DNA of 64,000 nucleotides from contig NZ_JAXOFX010000004.1 of the NCBI RefSeq assembly GCF_034427655.1, forward strand, positions 350,709-414,708, written 5' to 3'. Positions 44,832-54,586 of the stretch are shown here, piece by piece. Source of the stretch: Robertmurraya_A mangrovi. GTDB taxonomy: Bacteria > Bacillota > Bacilli > Bacillales > Cytobacillaceae. Made by a program: the position numbers and the translations under genes. Positions within the stretch are counted from its first letter, which is position 1, and every line of letters starts with the position of its first letter. A model generated the notes under the pieces. The model did no database searches. It was not told the DNA's origin and saw nothing but the letters and a program-made list of their open reading frames with translations.

Positions 44832-45398
44832 TTATTCTTTATTAAATACCAATAATCGGCTAAATATAGTTTCTAAATCTATTTTAATACATGAGAATAA
44901 TTCAGATTGAATGGTATCTTTGTTCCCGTAGGTATGAGCAAGTAGGTATTTATTATCAGTTAGTACAAACTGGTCTACATATAGATGAGTAGGGTCAGCT
45001 ATCCAATATTCTTTCACACCAAATCTTTCATAGACTGCTTTTTTTCGTATTTTATCGTTATTACTGGTACTTGGTGAGAGAATTTCAATAATAATATCTG
45101 GAGCACCCATGATTTTTTTCTCAGTAACAATGTGAAGATTTTCGTTGGTGATATAAATGATATCTGGTTGACATTCATTTTCCTTATCAAACATTACATC
45201 AATTGGGGAGGTAAGGACTAGCCCATCTGGTGCACATGTATCTTCAAATTTTTTACACAGGTACATTACTAATTGTTGATGTCTAATTGTAGGAGCTGCT
45301 TGCATGTCATACCTAACTCCCTCAATCAGTTCGAACCGTTCCTCTTTAAATTCATAAGAACCTTGTTTTTCCTTTACGTTAGGTTTCTTAGAAGACAT
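44832..45398 (-). CDS. Uma2-family (DUF820) restriction-endonuclease-fold protein
   Basis: Uma2 proteins have a PD-(D/E)XK nuclease-like core, are common in cyanobacteria and some Bacilli, and have no firm function. The 188-aa protein has ERFELIEGVRYDMQAAPTIR, HQQLVMYLCKKF, the conserved ECQPDIIYI and APDIIIEILSPSTSNNDKIRKK with the D/E-X-K-like residues, and VKEYWIADPTHLYVDQFVL. The minus-strand ATG has GGAGG nine bases upstream. It stands alone, opposite to its neighbours, so it is probably a separately acquired gene. Confidence 0.87.
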   Translation of the reverse strand: MSSKKPNVKEKQGSYEFKEERFELIEGVRYDMQAAPTIRHQQLVMYLCKKFEDTCAPDGLVLTSPIDVMFDKENECQPDIIYITNENLHIVTEKKIMGAPDIIIEILSPSTSNNDKIRKKAVYERFGVKEYWIADPTHLYVDQFVLTDNKYLLAHTYGNKDTIQSELFSCIKIDLETIFSRLLVFNKE

Positions 45399-45555
45399 TT
45401 ATATCAACCTCCTTCATTATCCTACATAAATTATACAACTTCTAAAATCATTTTTCCTCTTGTCTAAAAACAAACATTTTCCATAAAAAATAAGAAGGAT
45501 TATTTTATTCGAACCTCGAAATAATAGAAAACTATTATTCTTGGGAGGAATACAA

Positions 45556-46398
45556 ATGACTTTCTCAATCGTAGGCTACTGTCCAAAGGAAAAAGAATGG
45601 GGCATAGCAGTTCAATCTAAATTTCTAGGTGTTGGTGCGGTTGTTCCATTTGCAAAGGCAGGAGTAGGAGCTGTTGCTACACAATCATATGCCAACACAG
45701 CGTATGGTCCGCAAGCTTTAGAACTGTTTGCACAAGGAAAATCGGCACAAGATGTTATTGAATTAATTACTAAGGACGACCCTGATAGAGAGCTAAGACA
45801 AGTAGGAATCATTGATGCGAATGGAAATGCAGCTACTTTTACGGGTGAGAAGTGCTATGATTGGGCTGGTGGAATTGCTGGTGAGCATTTTGCGGCTCAA
45901 GGAAATATTTTAGTAGATGAGAGAACGGTTCAGGCAATGGCTCAGACGTTCAAAAATACTGAAGGTACATTAGCTGAACGATTGTTAGCCGCACTTGATG
46001 CAGGTCAAGATGCTGGTGGAGATAGCCGTGGTCAGCAATCAGCAGCTCTTTTAGTAGTAAAAGAGAAAGGTGGTTACGCGGGCTTTAATGACCGCTATAT
46101 TGATCTTCGTGTCGATGATCATCCTCAACCGATTAAGGAACTGATTCGTATCTATCACCTTCAACAACTATACTTTGCGCCTCCCAAACAAGAGCGAATT
46201 GCAGCGATTGAAGGGGAACTAAAGGAAGAATTAGTAACTCATTTAAAAAGATTAAACTATCTTAAAGAAAACAACTCAGAAGAGTCTCTATATGAAGCAT
46301 TAACAACATACATTCACACAGAAAACTTTGAAGCTCGTGAGCTAGAGAAGGGTAAAATTGACTTAGATATTTTGGATTACATGAAGAAGCAAGGTTAA
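45556..46398 (+). CDS. DUF1028 Ntn-hydrolase-like protein
   Basis: The family is related to N-terminal nucleophile hydrolases, and members are found with peptide and amino-acid genes; the substrate is not known here. ATG 45556 has GGGAGG upstream, giving 280 aa, MTFSIVGYCPKEKEWG; a TTG at 45541 would contain the ribosome binding site. The core reads GIAVQSKFLGVGAVVPFAKA, GAVATQSYANTAYGPQALEL, AQGNILVDERTVQAMAQTF and RLLAALDAGQDAGGDSRGQQ. The thr/ser near the start would be the nucleophile only after removal of Met. The C-terminal third is extra. Confidence 0.87.
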   Translation: MTFSIVGYCPKEKEWGIAVQSKFLGVGAVVPFAKAGVGAVATQSYANTAYGPQALELFAQGKSAQDVIELITKDDPDRELRQVGIIDANGNAATFTGEKCYDWAGGIAGEHFAAQGNILVDERTVQAMAQTFKNTEGTLAERLLAALDAGQDAGGDSRGQQSAALLVVKEKGGYAGFNDRYIDLRVDDHPQPIKELIRIYHLQQLYFAPPKQERIAAIEGELKEELVTHLKRLNYLKENNSEESLYEALTTYIHTENFEARELEKGKIDLDILDYMKKQG

Positions 46399-46403
46399 CA
46401 AGA

Positions 46404-46437
46404 AAGTAGCTGCCTCTAGTAGGTAGCTACTTTTTTG
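46404..46437 (+). terminator. Intrinsic terminator after the DUF1028 gene
   Basis: AAGTAGCTGCCT and AGGTAGCTACTT form a long stem with one G-U pair and a five-base loop, followed by six T residues. Confidence 0.92.
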
Positions 46438-46440
46438 TGT

Positions 46441-46468
46441 TTGACTTAACATCTGTATAATTTATAAT
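46441..46468 (+). promoter_or_regulatory. Sigma-A promoter before the SEC-C gene
   Basis: TTGACT, 16 bases, TATAAT. The transcript would have a leader of about 175 bases before the SEC-C protein start. Confidence 0.6.
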
Positions 46469-46650
46469 ATGAAATTGTGAACAGGCTAGAGTCAACTAAA
46501 ATACTTTTATCCAAATCTCTACTAAATAAGACAAATAGTGAGAACAGAAACTGACAAATTTCTAGCAAAAATACTTATATAATAGGGCAATACAATTTAA
46601 TAGGGCTAGTTCTAGTATTTATAAAGCAGTAAAAGAAAGTAGGTTTTAAA

Positions 46651-47730
46651 ATGGCAATAAAGCAAAAAAGAAATGAACCCTGCCTATGCGGTAGCGGAAA
46701 AAAGTATAAAAAATGTTGTGGAGCCAATGAGTCGGTCTCTATTACTTCCATATTAGAGAATGAAATCATGGATCTACAAGGGGATATCATTAGATATGGA
46801 TTAGATGAATATGACTTTGAAATCGACGCTGATTTCGATTATGTATTCGGAGATCCAGAAAACATCGAAGAACCCTTAATGGAATTTTTAGTTCTCACGC
46901 ATACCATTTGGTTTAGCATCTTTAAACCTCTTAATGACGGCGAAACCATTTTACAAAAGTATATAAAACAAAGAGGAAAAATGATTCAGCGTCCGATGCT
47001 TAGGGAGATTTTAAACTCTTGGACGGAAGCGAAACCAATTGTAGGGAAAATTATTTCTTACTCCGCGCAGGAAATGGTTGTTCAGGATAGTCTAACAGGG
47101 GACACTGAAATTGTTAAAGTATTAGACAACAGTGAGGAACCAATTAGTAATTTCTTATTCGGAATCTTGGTACCTTTCAACGACGAGCAAGTCTTCTTCC
47201 CTGATTTCTTTGATTTTGATTTGAGTGCAAACTCAGACAATATTGAAATGTATTTTAAACAAACGTTTGATGAATCTCCATATGAAGATCCGAAAGAATT
47301 TTTAAAGGAGCAGCTGCTTCTGTCTATCTTTAACTTACAATATGAGGCTTTAGAGGTGTCAGCGAACGATCTGGATTGGGAAAATCCCATGCACTCAAAG
47401 GTTGCATTAAAGTTTGAGGAAGTTATGAATGAATTAAATGCACCAGAAGAGTTTATTAGTGCAGGAATTATCCTCTGGCACCAATTCTGTGTTCGTAAAC
47501 CAAAGCGAATTGTGAAGGCAGATTTATATGTTGCTGCAACGGAATATGTTGTGATGTCTATTAATCCATTTATAGAAATCACAATGAAAGAAATTGCAAC
47601 TAGATATGAAATCTCAGAGTCTAGCCTGAAAAAAATCGTGAGTGAGATGAAAGATGAGCTAGCTGAACCATTGAGGGATTTAGAATATGCAATGGTTAAG
47701 GAATATGCAGAAACTAGCGGTATCCTGTAG
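46651..47730 (+). CDS. SEC-C motif protein upstream of secA
   Basis: The 359-aa protein has an N-terminal SEC-C zinc motif (RNEPCLCGSGKKYKKCCG, residues 7-24), the same motif that ends SecA. In SecA it binds zinc, SecB and ribosomes. The rest is acidic and helical, with a possible helix-turn-helix (ITMKEIATRYEISESSLKKI) near the end. It may bind the ribosome or serve in translocation quality control; no such role is shown. The ribosome binding site is weak (AGTAGG). A terminator separates it from secA. Confidence 0.8.
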   Translation: MAIKQKRNEPCLCGSGKKYKKCCGANESVSITSILENEIMDLQGDIIRYGLDEYDFEIDADFDYVFGDPENIEEPLMEFLVLTHTIWFSIFKPLNDGETILQKYIKQRGKMIQRPMLREILNSWTEAKPIVGKIISYSAQEMVVQDSLTGDTEIVKVLDNSEEPISNFLFGILVPFNDEQVFFPDFFDFDLSANSDNIEMYFKQTFDESPYEDPKEFLKEQLLLSIFNLQYEALEVSANDLDWENPMHSKVALKFEEVMNELNAPEEFISAGIILWHQFCVRKPKRIVKADLYVAATEYVVMSINPFIEITMKEIATRYEISESSLKKIVSEMKDELAEPLRDLEYAMVKEYAETSGIL

Positions 47731-47755
47731 TAGTTCAATATTTGTTTCTACCTTT

Positions 47756-47781
47756 AAGCTGGCCCCTTTTGCCAGCTTTTT
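47756..47781 (+). terminator. Intrinsic terminator before secA
   Basis: AAGCTGGC and GCCAGCTT pair over eight positions around a seven-base loop, followed by five T residues. Confidence 0.9.
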
Positions 47782-47974
47782 CTGTCGAATCCAGCACATT
47801 TTCTCTGCAAGTTGTCACTCTATAGCGGAAGTGGTAATATTAGTAGGGAATACATCGAATATTTTAAAAAGGATTCTGCGTAAAAAAGGCGAATCTTTTT
47901 TTCATAGTGATATTAATAACAGTGTTCTTTTTACTAACTAAAAGAGCGATTTCATATACAAGGGAGCGTTTTGG

Positions 47975-50488
47975 ATGCTTGGAATTTTAAATAAAGTCTT
48001 TGACCCGAATAAACGCGAGTTGAAAAAATTAACGAGACTTAGTGAGCAGATTGATGCTCTTGCTTCAAAAATGGAAGCTTTAAGTGATGACGAGCTTCGC
48101 GGGAAAACCGAAGAATTTAAAGCACGTTACCAAAAAGGTGAAACATTAGATGATCTTTTAGTAGAGGCATTTGCGGTTGTTCGTGAGGGAGCAAAGCGCG
48201 TTCTTGGTTTGTATCCATATCCAGTTCAGTTAATGGGGGGAGCGACTCTTCATGACGGAAACATCGCGGAGATGAAAACAGGGGAAGGGAAAACATTAAC
48301 TTCGACGATGCCTGTTTATTTAAACGCGCTTTCTGGAAAAGGTGTTCACGTTGTTACGGTCAATGAATACTTAGCAAGTCGTGACGCGACTGAAATGGGT
48401 CAGCTTTATACTTTCCTAGGTTTAACAGTTGGTTTGAATACGAATGGTTTATCAAAAGAAGAAAAGCAAGCTGCTTACGCATGCGATATTACGTATAGCA
48501 CGAACAATGAGCTAGGCTTTGACTACCTTCGTGATAACATGGTGCTTTATAAAGAGCAAAAGGTACAACGTCCTCTTTTTTATGCTGTAATTGATGAGGT
48601 TGACTCCATTTTAATCGACGAAGCACGTACTCCGTTAATTATTTCTGGTACGGCTCAGAAATCAACCGTCCTATATATCCAAGCAAATGCATTTGTACGT
48701 ACGATGAAAAAAGATGAAGATTTTACGTACGATGAAAAAACAAAAGGTGTTCAGTTAACAGAAGAAGGGATTACGAAAGCGGAAAAAGCCTTCGGAATCG
48801 AAAACCTTTTTGATATTAGTCATGTTTCATTAAATCATCATATTAATCAAGCGTTAAAAGCACATGTAAGTATGCATAAAGATGTTGATTATGTGGTCCA
48901 AGAAGAAGAGATTGTGATTGTTGACCAATTTACTGGTCGTCTAATGAAAGGTCGTCGTTATAGTGACGGACTTCACCAAGCGATTGAAGCAAAAGAAGGT
49001 CTTGAAGTTCAAAACGAAAGTATGACTCTTGCGACGATTACGTTCCAAAACTACTTCCGTATGTATGAAAAGCTTTCAGGTATGACGGGTACAGCGAAAA
49101 CAGAAGAAGAGGAGTTCCGCAACATCTACAATATGAATGTTGTTGTGATTCCAACAAACAGAGACATTGTTCGTGATGACCGTCCGGATTTAATTTATGC
49201 TTCCATGGACGGGAAGTTCCGTGCTGTTTGTGAAGATATTGCTGAACGTCATCAACAAGGCCAACCAGTTCTTGTTGGTACAGTTGCGATTGAAACTTCC
49301 GAGTTAATTTCTAGATACTTAACGAAAAAAGGCATCAAGCATAATGTTTTAAATGCGAAAAACCATGAGCGTGAAGCGGAAATTATCGCGGAAGCGGGTC
49401 ATAGAGGTGCGGTAACAATCGCTACCAACATGGCAGGTCGTGGTACGGACATTAAGCTTGGCGAAGGTGTTAAGGAGATTGGCGGATTAGCAGTAATCGG
49501 TACAGAGCGTCATGAATCTCGTCGTATTGATAACCAGCTACGTGGACGTTCTGGTCGTCAAGGAGACCCAGGGGTAACTCAATTCTATCTTTCAATGGAA
49601 GATGAGTTAATGCGCCGCTTCGGTTCTGACAATATGAAAGCGATGATGACTCGTCTAGGTATGGACGATTCTCAGCCAATCCAAAGTAAAATGGTATCAA
49701 GAGCAGTTGAATCAGCGCAAAAACGCGTTGAGGGTAATAACTTTGATGCTCGTAAGCAACTATTATCTTACGACGACGTTCTTCGTCAACAACGTGAGAT
49801 CCTATATACTCAACGTAACGAAGTATTGGAATCAGAAAACCTTCGTGAAATCGTTGAAAAAATGATTATGACTTCTCTAAGCCGAAATGTAGGGGCATTT
49901 ACACCTGGTCATGAAGATCCGGAAAACTGGAACCTACAAGGTTTAATTGATTATGTGAATGGTAATCTTCTACATGAAGGTGACATCACTGTAAACGATA
50001 TCCGAGGTAAAGAGTCAGATGAGATTACTGATTTAATCTTTGCTAAGATTAAAGAACGATACAATGAAAAAGAAGAGCAGCTTTCTGAAGAGCAAATGCG
50101 CGAATTTGAAAAGGTTGTTGTTCTACGTGCCGTTGACTCTAAGTGGATTGACCATATCGATGCAATGGATCAGCTTCGTCAAGGGATTCACCTACGCGCA
50201 TACGGTCAAACCGATCCGTTACGTGAATACAACCATGAAGGCTTCGCAATGTTTGAGCACATGATTGCTTCTATTGAAGAAGATGTAGCTAAATACGTGA
50301 TGAAAGCGGAAATCCGCAACAACCTAGAGCGTGAAGAGGTAGCTAAAGGCCAAGCGGTGAATCCGAAAGAAGACGGCGAAAAGGTTAAGAAAAAACCTGT
50401 CGTGAAGCAGCTTGATGTGGGCCGTAACAACCCATGTATTTGTGGAAGCGGCAAGAAATATAAAAACTGCTGTGGGCAGATTGGATAA
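47975..50488 (+). CDS. secA: SecA, preprotein translocase ATPase
   Basis: SecA drives secretion through SecYEG by ATP hydrolysis. The 837-aa protein is full length: Walker A MKTGEGKT (near residue 100), VIDEVDSILIDEARTPLIIS (Walker B region), MAGRGTDIKLGEGV and QLRGRSGRQGDPG (motifs V-VI), and the C-terminal zinc SEC-C motif NNPCICGSGKKYKNCC. GGGAG precedes the ATG at 47975. prfB follows as in B. subtilis. Confidence 0.99.
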   Translation: MLGILNKVFDPNKRELKKLTRLSEQIDALASKMEALSDDELRGKTEEFKARYQKGETLDDLLVEAFAVVREGAKRVLGLYPYPVQLMGGATLHDGNIAEMKTGEGKTLTSTMPVYLNALSGKGVHVVTVNEYLASRDATEMGQLYTFLGLTVGLNTNGLSKEEKQAAYACDITYSTNNELGFDYLRDNMVLYKEQKVQRPLFYAVIDEVDSILIDEARTPLIISGTAQKSTVLYIQANAFVRTMKKDEDFTYDEKTKGVQLTEEGITKAEKAFGIENLFDISHVSLNHHINQALKAHVSMHKDVDYVVQEEEIVIVDQFTGRLMKGRRYSDGLHQAIEAKEGLEVQNESMTLATITFQNYFRMYEKLSGMTGTAKTEEEEFRNIYNMNVVVIPTNRDIVRDDRPDLIYASMDGKFRAVCEDIAERHQQGQPVLVGTVAIETSELISRYLTKKGIKHNVLNAKNHEREAEIIAEAGHRGAVTIATNMAGRGTDIKLGEGVKEIGGLAVIGTERHESRRIDNQLRGRSGRQGDPGVTQFYLSMEDELMRRFGSDNMKAMMTRLGMDDSQPIQSKMVSRAVESAQKRVEGNNFDARKQLLSYDDVLRQQREILYTQRNEVLESENLREIVEKMIMTSLSRNVGAFTPGHEDPENWNLQGLIDYVNGNLLHEGDITVNDIRGKESDEITDLIFAKIKERYNEKEEQLSEEQMREFEKVVVLRAVDSKWIDHIDAMDQLRQGIHLRAYGQTDPLREYNHEGFAMFEHMIASIEEDVAKYVMKAEIRNNLEREEVAKGQAVNPKEDGEKVKKKPVVKQLDVGRNNPCICGSGKKYKNCCGQIG

Positions 50489-50602
50489 TTTGCATCATTT
50501 TTAAAATAAGGAGGGCCAGTAGAGTTGTTTTTATACTGCTTTGCTGACTCTCCTTTTCTGGCTAAACTATTTTTATAAAAATAAACATAGAGGTGAAGAA
50601 CA

Positions 50603-51713
50603 TTGGAATTAGCAGAAATTCGTAATGAACTTGAAAAAACAGCTAAGAAATTAGCAGACTTTAGGGGGTCTCTTTGACTTAGATAACAAAGAGGCTCGTA
50701 TCGCACAGCTTGAAGACGAAATGCTTCATCCGAACTTCTGGGATAACCAACAAGCTGCACAAGTGGTCATTTCAGAATCGAATGCATTGAAAGATCAAGT
50801 ACACGTATTTCATGAGATGTACGAGACATATGAAAATCTAGAGTTAACCTACGAGCTTGTAAGAGAAGAAGATGACCAAGAACTAAGAGAAGAGTTAGTT
50901 AGTGAACTAAAGGAACTGACTAGCCGTCTTGCTGATTTTGAACTTCAACTACTATTAAGCGAACCTTATGATAAAAATAATGCCATCCTTGAGCTTCACC
51001 CAGGTGCTGGTGGAACGGAGTCACAAGACTGGGGCTCTATGCTGCTACGTATGTATACACGCTGGGCAGAGAAGCGTGGCTTTAAGGTTGAAACACTCGA
51101 TTACCTTCCTGGTGATGAAGCGGGAATTAAGAGTGTAACTTTAGCGATTAAGGGCCATAACGCATACGGTTACTTGAAGGCTGAAAAAGGAGTACACCGC
51201 CTTGTAAGGATCTCTCCATTTGATTCTTCAGGCCGTCGTCATACGTCGTTCGTTTCTTGTGAGGTTATGCCGGAATTCAACGATGAAATTGAAATCGATA
51301 TCCGTACGGAAGATTTAAAAATTGATACTTACCGCGCGAGTGGAGCCGGTGGGCAGCATATCAATACAACGGACTCAGCCGTTCGTATTACCCACTTACC
51401 AACAAACGTAGTGGTGAGCTGTCAAACGGAGCGTTCACAGATCAAAAACCGTGAGCAAGCCATGAAAATGCTAAAAGCAAAACTTTATCAAAAGAAAATT
51501 GAAGAAAAAGAAGAGCAACTAGCAGAGATTCGCGGAGAGCAAAAGGAAATCGGCTGGGGAAGCCAAATTCGCTCTTACGTTTTCCACCCATATTCCATGG
51601 TAAAAGACCACCGTACGAGTACGGAGGTTGGAAACGTTCAAGCGGTTATGGACGGAGATTTGGATAATTTCATTAATGCATACTTGCGTTCTAAGCTTAG
51701 TTTAGAGCAGTAA
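50603..51713 (+). CDS. prfB: Peptide chain release factor 2, +1 programmed frameshift
   Basis: RF2 releases peptides at UAA and UGA codons. The TTG at 50603 (GAGGTG seven bases upstream) opens 24 codons ending CTT, followed by an in-frame TGA (50675-50677). Translation slips +1 at CTT-T to read GAC at 50676 and continues to 51713, giving 369 aa. The slip site has the classic form AGGGGG-TCT-CTT-TGA-C with an internal Shine-Dalgarno just upstream. The N-terminal sequence MELAEIRNELEKTAKKLADF and the motifs RISPFDSSGRRHTSF (SPF stop-codon reader) and SGAGGQHINTTDSAVR (GGQ) are conserved. Termination at UGA when RF2 is scarce gives autoregulation. Confidence 0.98.
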
Positions 51714-51787
51714 ACTAAGGATCTTATCATTTGTGATTAACAGGTTCTCTTTAAGGGGACAAAATAAAATATAGCATATAAATACTT

Positions 51788-51821
51788 ACACCTACTAGCA
51801 GAGTTATAGTAGGTGTTTTTT
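51788..51821 (+). terminator. Intrinsic terminator after prfB
   Basis: ACACCTACTA and TAGTAGGTGT form a ten-pair stem with a nine-base loop, followed by six T residues. Confidence 0.92.
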
Positions 51822-51906
51822 ATAGATCTAAAGTAATTTGAAGAAAAATGTTCACACCATTTTTTTATAAGCGTGTTATAATCTATGAAAAAAAGGAGTG
51901 ATTAAG

Positions 51907-52641
51907 ATGGAAGAAACTTTGAACCAACTACTCCTAGAATTTCAAAAAGTTAATCATCGTTTAGATAATATAGAAAAAGGTCAAGACCGATTAACAACAG
52001 ATGTATTGGATCTAAAAGCAGGACAAAATCAATTAACAAAAGATGTAACAAATCTAAAGTCAGGCCAAGATCGATTAACAACAGATGTATCGGATCTAAA
52101 AACAGGACAACATCGATTAACAACAGATGTAATGGATGTAAAATCAGGCCAAGATCGATTAACAACAGATGTAATGGATGTAAAATCAGGCCAAGACCGA
52201 TTAACGACAGAAGTAACGGATCTAAGATTAGGCCAAGACCGATTAACAACAGAAGTAACGGATCTTAAAACTGGCCAAGAGCAATTAAGTAATGATGTAA
52301 AGGGCTTAAAGTCAGATGTCAAAGATCTCAAAACAGATGTAAAGGGCTTAAAGTCAGGTGTCAAAGATCTCAAAACAGATGTAAAGGGCTTAAAGTCAGA
52401 TGTCAAATACCTCAAATCAGATGTAGAGGATCTTAAAATTGGCCAAGACCAGTTAAAAGATAACCTTATTAATGGACTTGGACCGTACTTCGAGCAAATC
52501 GAGAAGCATATTGATGCAAAAGCAGATGAGTTGAAAGATGTGCTAGAAGGACAACAAAAGGTCATTGATATTTTATCGGCTCGTTCTATTAAGCATGAAA
52601 GTGAAATAAATGACTTTAAACGTATACTGAAAAATCAGTAG
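51907..52641 (+). CDS. Tandem-repeat coiled-coil protein
   Basis: No known family is recognised. The 244-aa protein is built of 14-residue units: eight of the type GQDRLTTDVMDLKS (about residues 25-135), then three of the type DVKGLKSDVKDLKT, then a C-terminal helical part (ELKDVLEGQQKVIDILSARS). Fourteen residues are two heptads, so a long, regular, probably trimeric or dimeric coiled coil is expected. There is no signal peptide or membrane segment. ATG 51907 has AAGGAG eight bases upstream. Similar Bacillus proteins of unknown function contain such units; a structural or phage-tail-like role is possible but unproven. Confidence 0.8.
   Translation: MEETLNQLLLEFQKVNHRLDNIEKGQDRLTTDVLDLKAGQNQLTKDVTNLKSGQDRLTTDVSDLKTGQHRLTTDVMDVKSGQDRLTTDVMDVKSGQDRLTTEVTDLRLGQDRLTTEVTDLKTGQEQLSNDVKGLKSDVKDLKTDVKGLKSGVKDLKTDVKGLKSDVKYLKSDVEDLKIGQDQLKDNLINGLGPYFEQIEKHIDAKADELKDVLEGQQKVIDILSARSIKHESEINDFKRILKNQ
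51979..52420 (+). repeat. 42-bp coding repeats, two types
   Basis: Eight units begin at 51979, 52021, 52063, 52105, 52147, 52189, 52231 and 52273; three of the second type begin at 52294, 52336 and 52378. All share an exact 42-bp period. Neighbouring units at 52147 and 52189 are almost identical. Confidence 0.95.
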
Positions 52642-52661
52642 TAGTGATAATATAATTGTAA

Positions 52662-52695
52662 AACCACGATTTTTTATCGAATTCGTGGTTTTTTT
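52662..52695 (+). terminator. Intrinsic terminator after the coiled-coil gene
   Basis: AACCACGA and TCGTGGTT form an eight-pair stem with a loop of about 13 bases, followed by a seven-T run. Confidence 0.88.
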
Positions 52696-53092
52696 GCGGT
52701 TTCAATGCTAGAGCAGTGTTAATTAATTCTTTGTCCCCCAGAAGAACACGTTACATAAGAAAATGTACTTTTGAAATAAAAGTAAAATGGATATGTTTGT
52801 GCTTTTAATGAAATTTCAGGTATGTTTCAATAACTATTGAAAAAAATATTCAAAATGAATAGAATAAAGTTCTATGAAATAAAAAGTGGTAATACCACTA
52901 ACTGAATGCCAATAGCAACACTATTTTAGGGATATAGCCGTAACACATTTTACTCTTGTGCTAAATTGTAAATAAATGTTCAATAAAGAGTATGTTGGAA
53001 GCTTTTCTATTATCTAGAACAGCTAGATTGATATAATAATAGTTTTTTTGGTGGAAACCTCTTAGAACAATCCTGAAAGGGAGATAGTGGAG
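52696..53092. other. Non-coding gap
   Basis: About 395 bases without a convincing gene. It is AT-rich, and a TATAAT (53032) could be a -10 for the next gene, but I see no good -35. Confidence 0.5.
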
Positions 53093-53377
53093 ATGATTAA
53101 AGAATCTAACTCGAATGAGCATTTAATATTGGTTAAAAATCAGTATTATAAAAATTACCTTCAAAAAGAATTGGATCGATATAAATATATAAAGGTACCT
53201 ACAAAGAAAATGTCCTTAACAAACGAAGAGTTTGTTGACTGGGCTTTTGAGTTACTGTCACCAAAAGAACTTTCCCAATTGATTTCAATGATTGAAACGG
53301 CAAAAGGACGTTCCTCTAGTGTGAGGCCGATACTTGAGACGATTGCTATAGGAATTGTCCAAAAACAAACTTCTTAA
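53093..53377 (+). CDS. Small protein of unknown function
   Basis: A 94-aa protein with charged, helical sequence (SNSNEHLILVKNQYYKNYLQ, FVDWAFELLSPKELSQLISM). ATG 53093 has GAAAGGGAG nine bases upstream; the GTG at 53087 is too close to it. No signal or membrane segment. I do not recognise a family. It stands alone between two gaps. Confidence 0.6.
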   Translation: MIKESNSNEHLILVKNQYYKNYLQKELDRYKYIKVPTKKMSLTNEEFVDWAFELLSPKELSQLISMIETAKGRSSSVRPILETIAIGIVQKQTS

Positions 53378-53668
53378 TGTAAAGGTGTTTAGAGTTTTAG
53401 CTCTAAATGCCTTTTTCTATTTTTAAACCTAATTCATAACTTCCTCATTTTTACACACCCTATATTTAACCCTTTAATACGGTGGTTTAATGGCATTTAC
53501 ACACTGAATAGTCCGTGCTATACTCACTTTCGGTTAGAATTAAAATAGGTTCAAAAGAACTTGTTTTTATATCTCATAACGAATAAGTGTTGCCATAAAA
53601 TTACTCTTACCAAAATAAATTTGGATATGTATTTTTCAACACGGTTATAGCATAAAGGAGAAGGAAAG

Positions 53669-54532
53669 ATGAAGAAAAAACGGACAAGTACATATAACCC
53701 CACCTTAGATAAAATACTAGAATACATATATATCCTTATTGGTTCCGGGATCGTAGCAGGATCTTTTAATGTTTTCTTACTGCCAAATAAAATCGCATCT
53801 GGTGGGGTCAGTGGGATTAGTACTATTCTATATTCCACCATTGGTTGGGAACCAGCTTATGTTCAATGGGCTTTTAATATCCCGCTTTTTATTGCAGGAG
53901 TGGTTTTACTAGGAAAACAATTCGGTATTAAGACATTAGTAGGAACCATTTTTCTTCCTTTTGTTGTTTTTCTAACAAAAGATGTTGAGCCTTGGACGAT
54001 GGACCCATTGCTTGGTTCATTGTTTGGTGGACTTGGTGTAGGGCTTGGGCTTGGAATTGTTTTTCGGGGGAAAGCATCTACAGGTGGAACTGACTTAGCG
54101 GCACAAATTATTAATAAGTACACGGGGTTAACGCTAGGGACATGCGTAGTCATTATTGATGGAATGATTGTGTTAGCAGCAGCTTTATTATTTGATATCG
54201 AACGTGGTTTATACGCTTTAATCGCTCTTTATGTTACGAGTAAAACGATAGATTTAGTGCAGGTTGGTTGGAGTCGTTCCAAGACGGTTATGATTATTAC
54301 TAGTAAACAAGATGAAATTCGTGATGGAATCTTGAATAAAATTGACCGTGGTGTGACAAAACTATCAGCGTACGGAGGATATACTGATTCTGAACGCCCG
54401 GTTTTAATGTGTGTGGTTGATCAAACAGAGTTCACAAAATTGAAACAACTGGTCAAAACCATTGATTCTACTGCATTTATCGTTGTTATGGATGCTGCAG
54501 AGGTGCTCGGCGAGGGTTTCAAAAGGGCATAG
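53669..54532 (+). CDS. YitT-family (DUF161/DUF2179) membrane protein
   Basis: The 287-aa protein has five or six membrane segments in its N-terminal two thirds (about 20-200, starting YIYILIGSGIVAGSFNVFLL and ASGGVSGISTIL) and a soluble C-terminal DUF2179 domain (about 205-285, KTVMIITSKQDEIRDGILNK, TKLSAYGGYTDSERPVLMCV). YitT proteins are common in Firmicutes; the transported substance is unknown. In B. subtilis the like gene yvjA lies next to cccB, as here. AAAGGAGAAGG precedes the ATG. Confidence 0.92.
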   Translation: MKKKRTSTYNPTLDKILEYIYILIGSGIVAGSFNVFLLPNKIASGGVSGISTILYSTIGWEPAYVQWAFNIPLFIAGVVLLGKQFGIKTLVGTIFLPFVVFLTKDVEPWTMDPLLGSLFGGLGVGLGLGIVFRGKASTGGTDLAAQIINKYTGLTLGTCVVIIDGMIVLAAALLFDIERGLYALIALYVTSKTIDLVQVGWSRSKTVMIITSKQDEIRDGILNKIDRGVTKLSAYGGYTDSERPVLMCVVDQTEFTKLKQLVKTIDSTAFIVVMDAAEVLGEGFKRA

Positions 54533-54586
54533 TACTGGTATAATGAAGTCGTATATTATGTATATTTTTCCTGAGGAGGAGTTCTT

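Noticed and set aside
47082..47738. 218-codon minus-strand frame opposite the SEC-C gene
   Set aside because: It is a long shadow, Ser/Ile-rich as expected for the antisense of acidic coding sequence, with no ribosome binding site.
47687..47941. 84-codon plus-strand frame overlapping the end of the SEC-C gene
   Set aside because: It runs through a perfect terminator and has no start signals.
50603..51713. prfB as a broken pseudogene because of an in-frame TGA at 50675
   Set aside because: The AGGGGG...CTT-TGA-C context is the well-known programmed +1 frameshift of RF2 genes.
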